A stretch of DNA of 64,000 nt from the NCBI RefSeq assembly GCF_014876185.1, contig NZ_JADALJ010000001.1, forward strand, positions 186,001 to 250,000. Direction: 5' to 3'. The DNA comes from Rufibacter sp. LB8. GTDB lineage: Bacteria; Bacteroidota; Bacteroidia; Cytophagales; Hymenobacteraceae. Below the pieces are notes generated by a model. It searched no databases. It had not been told where the DNA came from and saw only the letters and a list, made by a program, of their open reading frames with translations. Below are positions 24,549-33,763 of the stretch, in pieces (position 1 is the first letter of the stretch; every line of letters begins with the position of its first letter). Position numbers and translations under genes: made by a program.

Positions 24549-25544
24549 ATGCCTTATACTCCTTCCCCCGCCCGTTACAGCACCATGGACTACCGCCGGT
24601 GCGGCAACAGCGGTCTTAAATTACCGGCACTTTCGCTGGGCTTGTGGCACAACTTCGGGCACGTAGATGTGCTGGAGAATTCCCGCCAGATTCTGCGTGA
24701 AGCCTTTGACGCGGGCGTGACCCATTTTGACCTGGCCAACAATTACGGTCCGCCACCTGGCTCCGCCGAGGAAAACTTCGGAAAAATTCTGAAGGAGGAT
24801 TTTGGAAACTATCGCGATGAGGTGATCATTTCTACCAAGGCCGGCTACAAGATGTGGGAAGGGCCTTACAATGACTGGGGCTCCAAGAAATACCTGGTCG
24901 CCAGCCTGGACGCCAGCCTACAGCGCATGGGTCTGGATTACGTAGACATTTTTTACCACCACCGGCCAGACCCCGACACGCCGCTGGAAGAAACCATGGG
25001 CGCCCTGGATTTACTCGTTCGGCAGGGAAAAGCGCTGTACGTGGGCATCTCCAATTATGAAACGCCCGAGGCCCGCCGCGCCATTCAACTTCTCAAGGAA
25101 TTGGGTACGCCGTGCCTGATTCATCAGCCCAAATACTCCATGTTTGTGCGGTGGGTAGAGGAAAGCCTGCTAGATTTGCTGGAGGAGAAGGGCGTGGGCT
25201 GCATTCCGTTTTCGCCGCTGGCGCAAGGTTTATTGACCAACAAGTATTTGAAAGGAATTCCGGAAAACTCCCGCGTGGCCAAACCGCACGGATTTTTGAA
25301 AGAAGAAGACCTCACCGAAGGCCGTCTGCAGCAGATCCGGCAGTTGAATGACCTGGCGCAAAACCGAGAGCAGTCGTTGGCGCAGATGGCCTTGGCCTGG
25401 CTGCTGAAAGACCCGCGCGTGACCTCGGTACTGATTGGGGCCAGCTCGCCGGCTCAGTTGGCAGATTCGCTCAAGTGCATGCAGAACACCACCTTCAGCC
25501 CAGATGAATTAACGCAGATTGAACAGGTGCTGGCGCAGAAGTAA
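24549..25544 (+). CDS. yghZ: YghZ/Gpr-type aldo-keto reductase (L-glyceraldehyde-3-phosphate reductase-like)
   Basis: 331 residues from the ATG at 24549. The sequence follows E. coli YghZ closely as I remember it: RYSTMDYRRCGNSGLKLPAL, LGLWHNFGHVD, HFDLANNYGPPPGSAEENFG, IISTKAGYKMW and VTSVLIGASSPAQL. Catalytic Asp and Tyr (FDLANNY), Lys (STKAGY) and His (FYHHRPD) are present. NADPH-dependent; YghZ detoxifies L-glyceraldehyde 3-phosphate and methylglyoxal. The longer frame from 24495 overlaps the previous gene and is not chosen. Confidence 0.92.
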   Translation: MPYTPSPARYSTMDYRRCGNSGLKLPALSLGLWHNFGHVDVLENSRQILREAFDAGVTHFDLANNYGPPPGSAEENFGKILKEDFGNYRDEVIISTKAGYKMWEGPYNDWGSKKYLVASLDASLQRMGLDYVDIFYHHRPDPDTPLEETMGALDLLVRQGKALYVGISNYETPEARRAIQLLKELGTPCLIHQPKYSMFVRWVEESLLDLLEEKGVGCIPFSPLAQGLLTNKYLKGIPENSRVAKPHGFLKEEDLTEGRLQQIRQLNDLAQNREQSLAQMALAWLLKDPRVTSVLIGASSPAQLADSLKCMQNTTFSPDELTQIEQVLAQK

Positions 25545-25551
25545 AACCTTA

Positions 25552-25599
25552 TTTTCCGTTTTCGGGCTCAATTCAGGAAATGAGGCCGAAAACGGAAAA
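25552..25599. repeat. Family-A palindrome copy 14
   Basis: TTTTCCGTTTTCGGGCTC and GAGGCCGAAAACGGAAAA; one mismatched pair inside 48 bp. It begins 8 bp after the reductase stop. Confidence 0.93.
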
Positions 25600-25648
25600 G
25601 CTTTTTGTCCCGGCCTTTACATGCCAAATTTTTAACTCCCCGAACTAG

Positions 25649-26458
25649 ATGAACCGTCTCACTTTTCTTGTTTCGTGCTTTTTTGTGGTGCTGGGTGTAA
25701 GCGCCTGCAAAACAACAACTGGTGCCAACAACCAGAAAGAGACGACTTTACGGGTTATGTCTTACAACATCAGGCATGGCAATCCACCCTCCAAACCGAA
25801 ATTCATAGATTTAGACGCCACCATAGCGGTTATTCGGCAACAGAACCCAGATTTGGTGGCTTTGCAGGAAGTGGACGTGCATACCAAGCGCTCCGGCGGC
25901 GTGGACCAGGCCAAAATCATAGCGGAAAAACTGGGCATGTATTACTTCTTCGGGAAGGCGCTGGACTATGACGGTGGCGATTATGGCGTGGCCATTCTGT
26001 CAAAATTCCCGCTGCTAGACGCGCAAGTGGTAGCCTTGCCGATTCTGGAGGGAACCAATGCCGAACTGCGGGCGCTGGCCTTAGCGGCAGTGCAGTTGCC
26101 CAACGGGCAGAAAATCTGGATAGGCAGTACGCACCTGGACGAGAAAGGCAACCCCGCCAACCGATTAGCGCAATTAGACGCCATTGCCAAAGTTCAGGCC
26201 ACCTTGAAAGAACCGTTCCTGATTGCCGGCGATTTCAACGCCACGCCGGGCTCAGAATCCATTCAGCGGTTAGACGCGCTGTTCACCAGAACCTGCCAGG
26301 ACTGCGCGCCCACGTTCCCGGTCATCAACTCTACCAAGGCCATTGACTTCATCGCGTACACGCCAGCGGCCAGATTTACTGTCAAAAGCCATCTGGTCAT
26401 ACAGGAAACCTACGCGTCTGACCATTTGCCTATTGTGGCAGAGTTGGGGCTGAAGTAA
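25649..26458 (+). CDS. Lipoprotein endonuclease/exonuclease/phosphatase (EEP) protein
   Basis: 269 residues. Signal peptide with lipobox GVSAC (Cys near residue 20), so probably a lipid-anchored envelope protein. EEP catalytic motifs in order: VMSYNIRHGN, ALQEVDVHT, IGSTHLDEKGN, IAGDFNATPGS and ASDHLPIVAE. EEP members cut nucleic acids or phosphoesters, including sugar phosphates and inositol phosphates; envelope forms beside GH92 genes in Bacteroidota may remove phosphate from mannan-type glycans, which is inference. It converges on the second GH92 gene. Confidence 0.9.
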   Translation: MNRLTFLVSCFFVVLGVSACKTTTGANNQKETTLRVMSYNIRHGNPPSKPKFIDLDATIAVIRQQNPDLVALQEVDVHTKRSGGVDQAKIIAEKLGMYYFFGKALDYDGGDYGVAILSKFPLLDAQVVALPILEGTNAELRALALAAVQLPNGQKIWIGSTHLDEKGNPANRLAQLDAIAKVQATLKEPFLIAGDFNATPGSESIQRLDALFTRTCQDCAPTFPVINSTKAIDFIAYTPAARFTVKSHLVIQETYASDHLPIVAELGLK

Positions 26459-26470
26459 GCGTAATCCAAA

Positions 26471-26518
26471 ATTCCCGTTTTCGGGCTCATTTCTGAAAAT
26501 GAGCCCGAAAACGGGAAT
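26471..26518. repeat. Family-A palindrome copy 15 (perfect, 48 bp)
   Basis: ATTCCCGTTTTCGGGCTC and GAGCCCGAAAACGGGAAT. It fills the 62-bp space between two convergent stop codons (26458 and 26521), leaving 12 bp on one side and 2 bp on the other. Confidence 0.97.
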
Positions 26519-26520
26519 TT

Positions 26521-28836
26521 TTATTTCTGCTGCAACGGCGAAGAATAGGAATACGGAAATGTGCTTTGTTCTGTGCCGCGCTTGGTATTCGGTTTGTCCG
26601 TCATGTCAAAATTCAGGGTACCGCCTTTCAATAAGTCAAAATGATCTACCCAATTCTTGTCATGTGTCTTGCCATTCAACTTCAGTTCTTGCACGTAGCG
26701 GTTTGCGTCATTGTTTTTAGGAGCTTCAATGACTAATTTTTTACCGTTTTCCAGGGTTAACGTCATTTTGGGGAAGAGCGGCGCGCCCAATACATATTGC
26801 GTGGTGCCGGGGCAGACGGGGTAGAAACCCATGGCGCTGAACACGTACCAGGCGCTGGTTTGGCCATTGTCCTCGTCGCCGCAGTAGCCGTCTGGGGTGG
26901 GTTTGTACATGCGGTTCATGGTTTCTCGTACCCAATACTGCGTTTTCCAGGGCGCACCGGCGTAGTTATAAAGGTAAATCATGTGCTGAATGGGTTGGTT
27001 GCCGTGGGCGTACTGGCCCATGTTGGCAATCTGCATCTCGCGTATTTCATGGATTACAGAACCATAATAACTTTCGTCATACACCGGCGGGAGCGTGAAA
27101 ACGGAGTCCAGCTTCTTGACGAAGTTTTCTTTCCCGCCCATCAAATCCACCAAGCCCTGCACGTCATGAAACACGCTCCAGGAGTAATGCCAGCTGTTGC
27201 CCTCGGTGAACGCATCGCCCCATTTGAACGGGTTAAACGGCGATTGAAAGGTGCCGTCCTGGTTTTTTCCGCGCATGAGGCCGGTGGCCGGGTCAAAGAG
27301 TTTGCGGTAATTCTGGCTGCGTTGGGCGTACAGGTCAATCTCGGCTTGTGGTTTTTTTAAGGCTTTGGCCAATTGGTAAATAGTGAAATCGTCATAGGCA
27401 TATTCCAAAGTTCGGGCGGCGTTCTCGTTGATTTTCACGTCATACGGCACGTAGCCCAATTTCTTGTAATACTCTGCGCCCTTCCGGCCAATGGCTGAAA
27501 TAGGACCTTCATTGTTGGCACTGTGCACCAAGGCTTCATACAGTTTTTCAATGTCATACCCGCGCAAGCCTTTGATGTAAGCATCAGCCACCACTGAGGC
27601 CGAATTGTTGCCCACCATGATATCGGCGTAACCGGGACTGGACCACTCGGGTAGCCAGCCGCCTTCCTTGAAATCATTGATCAGGCCTTCCTGCATTTCT
27701 CTGTTGATGCCGGGGAACATTAAATTCAGGAACGGGTACAGCGCCCTAAACGTGTCCCAAAAACCGGTCCCAGCGAAGCGGTAGCCCGGCAAGGTCTCAC
27801 CAGTGTACGGACTGTAATGCACCACTTTACCGGCAGCGTCCAGCTCGTACATCTTATGCGGGAAGAACAGCGTGCGGTACAGGCAGGAATAAAAGGTGCG
27901 TTGCTGTTCGTCAGAGCCGCCCTCCAACTGAATTCGGTTCAAAGTCTGGTTCCAGATTTTGCGGGCTTTCTCTTTAGTTGCGTCAAAATTATCCTTGGCC
28001 AATTCGCGGCTCAAGTTCAGTTCGGCCTGCTCAAAACTGATGAACGAGGAGGCTACCCGCAGATTCACTTTCTCTCCTTTACTGGTCTTGAACCCGATGA
28101 TGGCACCGGAGTGATTAGAGGTCAATTCCAAAGAATCTTTCCCGGCCAAAGCTTTGCCTCTGAACGTGCGTGCCATGGCAATGGGCTTGTCAACATAGAT
28201 CACAAAGTAGTTTTTGAAGTTCTTGGGGTTGCTGCGGGCGGCGCGGGTGGTGTAGCCTATGATTTTGTTTTCCTTGGGAAGCACTTTGATGTAAGAACCT
28301 CGGTCCAGCGCGTCAATCACTATAAATGAACTATCGGCCTGCGGGTAGGTGAACCGGAACTGGGCGGCGCGCTCGGTGGGTGTTATTTCAGCCGTCACGT
28401 CATGGTCTGCCAGGTACACGCTGTAATAATAGGGCTTGACAATTTCTGATTTGTGCGAAAACCAGCTGGCGCGGCCGTCCTGGTCAAACTTCATTTTTTT
28501 GGTCACGGGCATGATCACAAACTGACCGTAGTCATTCATCCAGGGGCTGGGTTGGTGGGTTTGTTTGAATCCTCTGATTTTGTCGGCGGCGTAGGTGTAC
28601 GCCCAGCCGTTGCCCATGGTGCCGGTCTGCGGCGTCCAGAAGTTCATGCCCCAGGGCACGGCAATGGTAGGGTAGGTGTTGCCGTTGGAGAGTTCGGGCT
28701 TGGAGTCTGTGCCCATCAGCGGGTTCACCAAGTCTGCCAATTCTATGGTGGGTTTGGTTTTCTGCTGCGCATGGAGTGGAGGCAGAAACAAACAAGTGCA
28801 GCAGAAAAGAAGGCAAAGGCGGGCGAGAAGGTTCAT
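26521..28836 (-). CDS. Secreted GH92 alpha-mannosidase (second copy)
   Basis: 771 residues from the ATG at 28836 (MNLLARLCLLFCCTCLF...LHAQ), which gives a proper signal peptide. The open frame to 29040 is only two translated palindromes. GH92 motifs: LVNPLMGTDSKPELSNGNTYPTIAVPWGMNFW at the start, GNQPIQHMIYLYNY, and DEDNGQTSAWYVFSAMGFYPVCPG. It is clearly diverged from the GH92 at 20654, so probably differs in linkage or substrate. Calcium-dependent exo-mannosidase by family. Confidence 0.93.
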   Translation of the reverse strand: MNLLARLCLLFCCTCLFLPPLHAQQKTKPTIELADLVNPLMGTDSKPELSNGNTYPTIAVPWGMNFWTPQTGTMGNGWAYTYAADKIRGFKQTHQPSPWMNDYGQFVIMPVTKKMKFDQDGRASWFSHKSEIVKPYYYSVYLADHDVTAEITPTERAAQFRFTYPQADSSFIVIDALDRGSYIKVLPKENKIIGYTTRAARSNPKNFKNYFVIYVDKPIAMARTFRGKALAGKDSLELTSNHSGAIIGFKTSKGEKVNLRVASSFISFEQAELNLSRELAKDNFDATKEKARKIWNQTLNRIQLEGGSDEQQRTFYSCLYRTLFFPHKMYELDAAGKVVHYSPYTGETLPGYRFAGTGFWDTFRALYPFLNLMFPGINREMQEGLINDFKEGGWLPEWSSPGYADIMVGNNSASVVADAYIKGLRGYDIEKLYEALVHSANNEGPISAIGRKGAEYYKKLGYVPYDVKINENAARTLEYAYDDFTIYQLAKALKKPQAEIDLYAQRSQNYRKLFDPATGLMRGKNQDGTFQSPFNPFKWGDAFTEGNSWHYSWSVFHDVQGLVDLMGGKENFVKKLDSVFTLPPVYDESYYGSVIHEIREMQIANMGQYAHGNQPIQHMIYLYNYAGAPWKTQYWVRETMNRMYKPTPDGYCGDEDNGQTSAWYVFSAMGFYPVCPGTTQYVLGAPLFPKMTLTLENGKKLVIEAPKNNDANRYVQELKLNGKTHDKNWVDHFDLLKGGTLNFDMTDKPNTKRGTEQSTFPYSYSSPLQQK

Positions 28837-28838
28837 TG

Positions 28839-28876
28839 CGTTTTCGGGCTCTGTTTTGGAAATGAACCCCAAAATA
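28839..28876. repeat. Family-A palindrome copy 16 (partly decayed)
   Basis: CGTTTTCGGGCTC and GAACCCCAAAATAG around TGTTTTGGAAAT. It ends 3 bp before the GH92 start codon, so it would be in the 5' leader of that gene or cover its promoter. Confidence 0.75.
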
Positions 28877-28928
28877 GAAGTTTTGCCAGGCATCATTGTC
28901 ATGTGGCCAGAATTGTTTTTGCCGAAGG

Positions 28929-28974
28929 TTTCCGTTTTTGGCTTCATTTCTGGAAATGAGCCCGAAAACGGAAA
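28929..28974. repeat. Family-A palindrome copy 17 (mixed arms)
   Basis: TTTCCGTTTTTGGCTTC and GAGCCCGAAAACGGAAA. The left arm is the variant type, the right arm the main type. It is 71 bp beyond the ACP-like stop. Confidence 0.9.
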
Positions 28975-29000
28975 AAGGCAGACGTAACGCCTGCCTTTTT
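28972..29000 (-). terminator. Hairpin terminator after the ACP-like gene
   Basis: Perfect 10-bp arms AAAAAGGCAG and CTGCCTTTTT with a 9-base loop. Read on the minus strand it ends in a U-run. It overlaps the tip of palindrome copy 17. Confidence 0.85.
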
Positions 29001-29044
29001 TCTTGGTAGCCCACACGCGCCAGAGGCGAGCGAGTGACATTCTC

Positions 29045-29299
29045 TTACCTGCGGCCCTGCAATTGGCTGGAGACGTAAGCCACCACGTCGCCCACGGTAT
29101 TCAGAGGTACTTCGTCTGGAATCTCAATCTTGAAACGCTTCTCCAGTTCCCAAATCACGCTGACCAAATCAAAGGTGTCAAACCCGAAATCCTGGCTTAG
29201 GTTGGCGTTGGGTTTTAAGCGTGCGGGACGTATTTTCTTAAGGTTGCTGATGATGGTGATGACCTTCCGGGCAATGGAAGATCTTTCTGCGGTAATCAT
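29045..29299 (-). CDS. Acyl-carrier-protein-like protein with Thr in place of the carrier Ser
   Basis: 84 residues with normal ACP size and helices. The segment SQDFGFDTFDLVSVIWELEKRF aligns with the ACP motif (G.DSLD.VEL...LE..F). The residue that should be the phosphopantetheine-bearing serine is T42 (codon ACC, unambiguous in the sequence). Carrier proteins need Ser for 4'-phosphopantetheine attachment, so this protein is probably not loaded in the normal way and may be a binding or structural relative. It is followed by its own terminator, and its start lies 158 bp beyond the stop of the RND gene, so it is a separate unit. Confidence 0.8.
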   Translation of the reverse strand: MITAERSSIARKVITIISNLKKIRPARLKPNANLSQDFGFDTFDLVSVIWELEKRFKIEIPDEVPLNTVGDVVAYVSSQLQGRR

Positions 29300-29403
29300 A
29301 TTAAAGGGTAGTAAAAGTTAAGAATATGGTTGGGGTAAAATTATATAACAGCTGAAAGCCAGGTATTTCTACCCGTTGGCTCCAGAAAAGGAAAGCATAA
29401 AAA

Positions 29404-29422
29404 CGGGCGCAAAATGCGCCCG
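29404..29422 (-). terminator. Hairpin terminator of the first RND operon
   Basis: Arms CGGGCGCA and TGCGCCCG with a 3-base loop; on the minus strand a U-rich tract follows. It is 36 bp beyond the RND stop. Confidence 0.85.
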
Positions 29423-29457
29423 CCTTTTATCATCATTCATTCTTAGGTGGTATGTAC

Positions 29458-32400
29458 TTAGGCAATGGCTGCGTGGCCATGCTGTTCTTTTTTAGCCTCT
29501 AACTCAGCGGTTTCGCGCTCCAGTTCTTCGGCGGTTTTATCAATCAAAACAATCTCGGTTTGCTTGTCCCAGCCAAACTTGGCCAGAATACGGTCAAATC
29601 CATAGTAGATAATGGGTACCACAATCAGGGTCAGGAACATAGACGAGCTCAGACCGCCAATCAAGGCCCAGGCCAGACCGTTTTTGGTCGCGGCTACTGA
29701 ACCACCGGCTAAGGCAATCGGTAACATACCAATCACCATCGCCAGCGTGGTCATCAAGATTGGGCGGAAACGGATTCTCACCGCTTCAATCAGGGCGCTC
29801 TTCACGTCATGGCCTTCCTTCTTCATCTGGTTCGTGAAATCGACCACCATAATGGCGTTCTTGGCTACCAGACCAATCATCATGATAATCCCCAGAATGG
29901 AGAAGATGCTCAGTGACTGCGCGGCCAAAGCCAGGGCCAGCAAGGCCCCAATAATAGCCAACGGAATAGAGAACAACACCACCAACGGGTACACATAAGA
30001 GTCATACAGCGCCACCATGATCAGGTACACGAAGATGATAGATGCCAGTAAGGCAATCCCCAACGTACCGAAGCCTTCGCTCTGGTTTTTAAGGTCACCA
30101 GCGTAGTCAACGGTTACGCCGTTCGGAACTTTCACCTCGGCCATCTTAGTCTGAATATCAGCACCCACAGAACCAGACGGACGACCGATTACCTGCGAGT
30201 TCACGTTCAAAGACGTCACACGGTTGGTACGCTCCAGCTGTGAAGGTCCGGTAGACTGTTTCACATCTGCGAACTGGCCCAAACGTACCACCCTGCCCTG
30301 GTTGTTGATGAAGGAAAGGTTGGCAATGTCGGTTACGTTGCGGCGGTCAAACTCATCCAGACGAATGTTGATGTCATAATCCTCAGTGCCGGAGCGGAAA
30401 GTAGCATCTGTGTTTCCGGAGAACGCCATTTGCATACCGGCACCCACGCTTTCCAGGGTCATGCCTACGCTGGCCATCTTGTCGCGGTCCACCACCACCT
30501 CAATCTCAGGGTTACCGCCTTCCACAGACACTTCCACGTCAACGGTTCCTTGCACGCCTTCTACCACGTTGGTTACGCGTTTGGAGAAGGCAATCAGGGT
30601 GTCAAGGTTAGAACCAGACAGTACGATCTGGATAGGTGCCTGGGCGTTTCCTACCAAGCCTACCGGCACCGGCGTCACTTCCACGTTAGGCAGCTTGCTT
30701 TCAATATCGGCTTTCACCTGGCGGCTGAATTCCTGCGTACTGAACAGACGCTCTTTCACGTCAACCAGAGCCACAGAAAGTTCAGATTGGTAAGCCGAAG
30801 TCTGACCTGCCTGTGACGATGCCGTGGTACCTACGGTGGTAAACACACGGGTTACTTCTGGTATGGTGCGCAGGTATTCCTCTACTTGCTTGGTGGCGAA
30901 GTTGGTCTGCTCCACGGTGGAGTTCTTGGGCAATTCCAGCTGCAAGCTTACCTCACCGCGGTCACCCGCCGGAATAAACTCACTACCAATAAACCCGAAC
31001 GGCACCAGCATGAACGAGGCCACCAACAGCAGGAACGTTACGCCCAGCGTGATGAACTTGTGGTTGAACGCCCATTTCAGGGTAGCCGTGAAGCCGTCAA
31101 TGATGTTGTCCAGTTTGCGCTCAAACCACAGGATGAAGCGGCCAAACATGTTTTTGTCAGACACGTGCTCCAGCTTAGAGAAGCGGCTGGCCAGCAACGG
31201 AATCAAGGTAAAGGCCACGAAAAGGGAGATCATGGTCGCTACGGCCACTACCACGGCAAACTGCCGCAAAATGTCTGATACCAGACCAGTAGACAAGGCA
31301 ATCGGCACAAACACTACCACAATTACTAAAGTAATGGAGGTTACGGTGGCCATGATTTCTTTGATACCGTCATAGGCGGCCTGCGCCGGGGTTTTGCCCA
31401 TTTCCATGTGCCGGTAAATATTCTCAATCACCACAATGGCGTCATCCACCAGAATTCCCACCACCAGCGAGAGTGCCAAAAGCGACATCAGGTTCAGGGA
31501 ATAGCCCAGTAAGAACATGACAATAAACGTAGCCACCAATGACGCCGGAATAGACACCATTACAATCACGGCGTTCCGCAGCGAGTGCAGGAACAAGAGC
31601 ATCACTACGGCCACCAGGATCACGGCAATCACCAAGTCATGGATCACGGAGTCAGCGGCTTCCAGGGTAAAGTCAGAACTGTCAGAGGCGATGTTGAATT
31701 TCAGGCCTTCTTTTTCGTAGATTTTCTCCAGGTTGGCCAAAGCAGCCTTGGTCTGCGCACTCACCTCTACGGCGTTGGCATCTGACTGCTTCTGGATGGT
31801 AATCCCCACCGATGCTTTGGAGTTAATACGGCTCAATACGTCCACGTCTTTCTGGGTGTCTTGCACCTCGGCCAGGTCAGACAAGCGCACGGTTCCGCTT
31901 TGGTCAGATTTAATGACCAGGTTGCGCAGTTGGTCCAGGTTCTGGTATTTACCCGCTAAACGCAGCTGGGTTTGGCCGTTCTCGTTCTTGATTCTACCGG
32001 TAGGGAAATCCAGGTTGGAGTTCTTGATGCGCTGCTGCACCTGCAGGATGGAGATGCCGTAGGCTTCCAGTCTATCTGCTTTTATGTTCACTTTTATCTC
32101 GCGCTCAGAACCACCCAACACTTTGATCTGGGCCATGCCTTGTACGCGGGAAAGCTCTGGCTTGATTTTCTTGTCAATCAGGTCGAAGAATTCGGTAGCC
32201 GGCAGGTTGGCCGTGGCCCCCATCTTAATGATAGGCAAGTCATCAAAGTCAAACTTGTTCAGCGTGGGCGGATCAGCGTCTTCAGGCAAACGGGCCAGAA
32301 TGGCGTTGATCTTCCGCTGGGCGTCCTGCAAGCTCAAGTCCACGTTGGTGCCTTGGTTTAATTGGATGGTGATGATGGAAAAACTTTCTAAAGAGGTTCC

Positions 32401-32643
32401 TTTCATCTCCTTCACGTTCTCCAGGGCAGACAATGCGTCTTCAATCTCTTTGGTCACCGAGTTCTCCACCTCATTCGGCGAAGCGCCAGGGTACAGCGTG
32501 GTAATGGTCAATACCGGCGGGCTGAACTTGGGCAACAACTCGTAGTTGAGGGAGTTGTAGGAGACAACGCCCAGGAGCGTGAGGACTGTAAAGACCACCA
32601 CTACCAGGGTTGACCGCTGTATAGATATTTTGGTTATGTTCAT
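29458..32643 (-). CDS. RND-family efflux pump inner-membrane subunit (HAE1/AcrB-like)
   Basis: 1061 residues, the standard length. N-terminal membrane helix (STLVVVVFTVLTLLGVVSYN), then the porter domain, then six helices including GILVDDAIVVIENIYRH, where the two Asp residues are the proton-relay pair in helix 4. The second half repeats this plan and ends in a charged His/Glu-rich tail. Works with the adaptor and TolC-like protein encoded upstream to export toxic compounds across both membranes. It is the last gene of a four-gene operon; 33 bp separate it from the adaptor. Confidence 0.94.
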   Translation of the reverse strand: MNITKISIQRSTLVVVVFTVLTLLGVVSYNSLNYELLPKFSPPVLTITTLYPGASPNEVENSVTKEIEDALSALENVKEMKGTSLESFSIITIQLNQGTNVDLSLQDAQRKINAILARLPEDADPPTLNKFDFDDLPIIKMGATANLPATEFFDLIDKKIKPELSRVQGMAQIKVLGGSEREIKVNIKADRLEAYGISILQVQQRIKNSNLDFPTGRIKNENGQTQLRLAGKYQNLDQLRNLVIKSDQSGTVRLSDLAEVQDTQKDVDVLSRINSKASVGITIQKQSDANAVEVSAQTKAALANLEKIYEKEGLKFNIASDSSDFTLEAADSVIHDLVIAVILVAVVMLLFLHSLRNAVIVMVSIPASLVATFIVMFLLGYSLNLMSLLALSLVVGILVDDAIVVIENIYRHMEMGKTPAQAAYDGIKEIMATVTSITLVIVVVFVPIALSTGLVSDILRQFAVVVAVATMISLFVAFTLIPLLASRFSKLEHVSDKNMFGRFILWFERKLDNIIDGFTATLKWAFNHKFITLGVTFLLLVASFMLVPFGFIGSEFIPAGDRGEVSLQLELPKNSTVEQTNFATKQVEEYLRTIPEVTRVFTTVGTTASSQAGQTSAYQSELSVALVDVKERLFSTQEFSRQVKADIESKLPNVEVTPVPVGLVGNAQAPIQIVLSGSNLDTLIAFSKRVTNVVEGVQGTVDVEVSVEGGNPEIEVVVDRDKMASVGMTLESVGAGMQMAFSGNTDATFRSGTEDYDINIRLDEFDRRNVTDIANLSFINNQGRVVRLGQFADVKQSTGPSQLERTNRVTSLNVNSQVIGRPSGSVGADIQTKMAEVKVPNGVTVDYAGDLKNQSEGFGTLGIALLASIIFVYLIMVALYDSYVYPLVVLFSIPLAIIGALLALALAAQSLSIFSILGIIMMIGLVAKNAIMVVDFTNQMKKEGHDVKSALIEAVRIRFRPILMTTLAMVIGMLPIALAGGSVAATKNGLAWALIGGLSSSMFLTLIVVPIIYYGFDRILAKFGWDKQTEIVLIDKTAEELERETAELEAKKEQHGHAAIA

Positions 32644-32676
32644 TTTCTAAACTTCTTCTGTAAAAAGAAAAGGTAA

Positions 32677-33738
32677 TTACTTAAGCGGCGTCACTTGGAT
32701 GCCTTCGCGCAGGTTAATCTGGCCACTGCGTACCACTTGCTCACCCGGCTGAATGCCGTCCAGGATCTCTACCTGGTCTTGGGTTACAACACCTACTTTC
32801 ACTTTGCGCAAACTGGCTTTGTTGTCTTTCGCAACCCACACACTTGGGTCTTGAATACTGCCTACAATAGCTTCACGCGGTAATAAAAGGGCGTCACGCT
32901 GGGCATTTACCGAGAAGAAAGCAGTGCCGTACATGCCGGCGCGTAGGTTGTTGTTGGCCGTGTTTTTCACTTCAATCTCCACGTCAAACTTCAGGCTGGC
33001 GTCTGCGGCCGCACCAATGGCGGTCACGGTGCCTTCGTATTCCTGGGCACCACCGGCGTTGGCGGTCACTTTCACTTTCTGGCCACGGCTAATCAAGAGC
33101 ACTTCAGACTCAGAGGCTTTCACGTTCAGCTTGAGGCGGTCTACATTCACGATGTCATACATTCTGGTGCCGGCGTTGGCGTTCAGGTATGATCCTACCT
33201 CAATGTACATCTCGTTAATCTCGCCGTTGATGGGCGCGGTCACGCGGGTGTTGCCTTGGTTCTGGCGGGCGGCTACCAACTGGGCGCGTGTGGCGTTCAC
33301 GTTGATCTGGGCTTCCTCTACCTGGCGTTTGGTCACGGCGTCACCGGCAATCAGGTTCTGCATGCGCTCCAGGTCTTTCTGGGCTTTCTGGTAGTTGGCG
33401 TTGGCGGTGGCCAGGTTGGCGGCGCTGGTGTTATCTTCCACTTGTAAAAGCAGTTCACCGGCGCGCACTTTGTCGCCTTTGCGTTTGTACACTTTCTGAA
33501 TCTGGCCAGAAATCTCAGACACCAGGGTCAAACTCTGCACGGGCTTGAAATTTCCCTGCGCCGTGAACGACTTGTCCAGCTTGGCAGAGGAAACCTCGGT
33601 TAAGGTCACCGGAATGGCTTCGCTCTTGATTTCAGCAACGGCGGCAGCCTCGGTCATTTCCTTTTTATTGTTGTTCAAGGTATAGGCGACCGCGCCTATG
33701 ATCAGAACGGCAATCAGGATATAAAGAAGTTTTTTCAT
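32677..33738 (-). CDS. RND periplasmic adaptor (membrane fusion protein)
   Basis: 353 residues. N-terminal membrane anchor (LLYILIAVLIIGAVAYTL). Lipoyl/barrel-sandwich half motifs (QIQKVYKRKGDKVRAGELLLQVE and TRVTAPINGEINEMYIEVGSYL) flank an alpha-hairpin (residues about 100-155). A beta-barrel and the membrane-proximal domain follow. It bridges the RND pump and the outer-membrane channel. It begins 25 bp after the TolC-like gene, in the same operon. Confidence 0.93.
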   Translation of the reverse strand: MKKLLYILIAVLIIGAVAYTLNNNKKEMTEAAAVAEIKSEAIPVTLTEVSSAKLDKSFTAQGNFKPVQSLTLVSEISGQIQKVYKRKGDKVRAGELLLQVEDNTSAANLATANANYQKAQKDLERMQNLIAGDAVTKRQVEEAQINVNATRAQLVAARQNQGNTRVTAPINGEINEMYIEVGSYLNANAGTRMYDIVNVDRLKLNVKASESEVLLISRGQKVKVTANAGGAQEYEGTVTAIGAAADASLKFDVEIEVKNTANNNLRAGMYGTAFFSVNAQRDALLLPREAIVGSIQDPSVWVAKDNKASLRKVKVGVVTQDQVEILDGIQPGEQVVRSGQINLREGIQVTPLK

Positions 33739-33763
33739 TTTTTTAGAGTGTCCTGGGTAAGTG

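Noticed and set aside
28837-29040. N-terminal extension of the second GH92
   Set aside because: It encodes two translated palindromes and no conserved sequence; the ATG at 28836 gives a good signal peptide.
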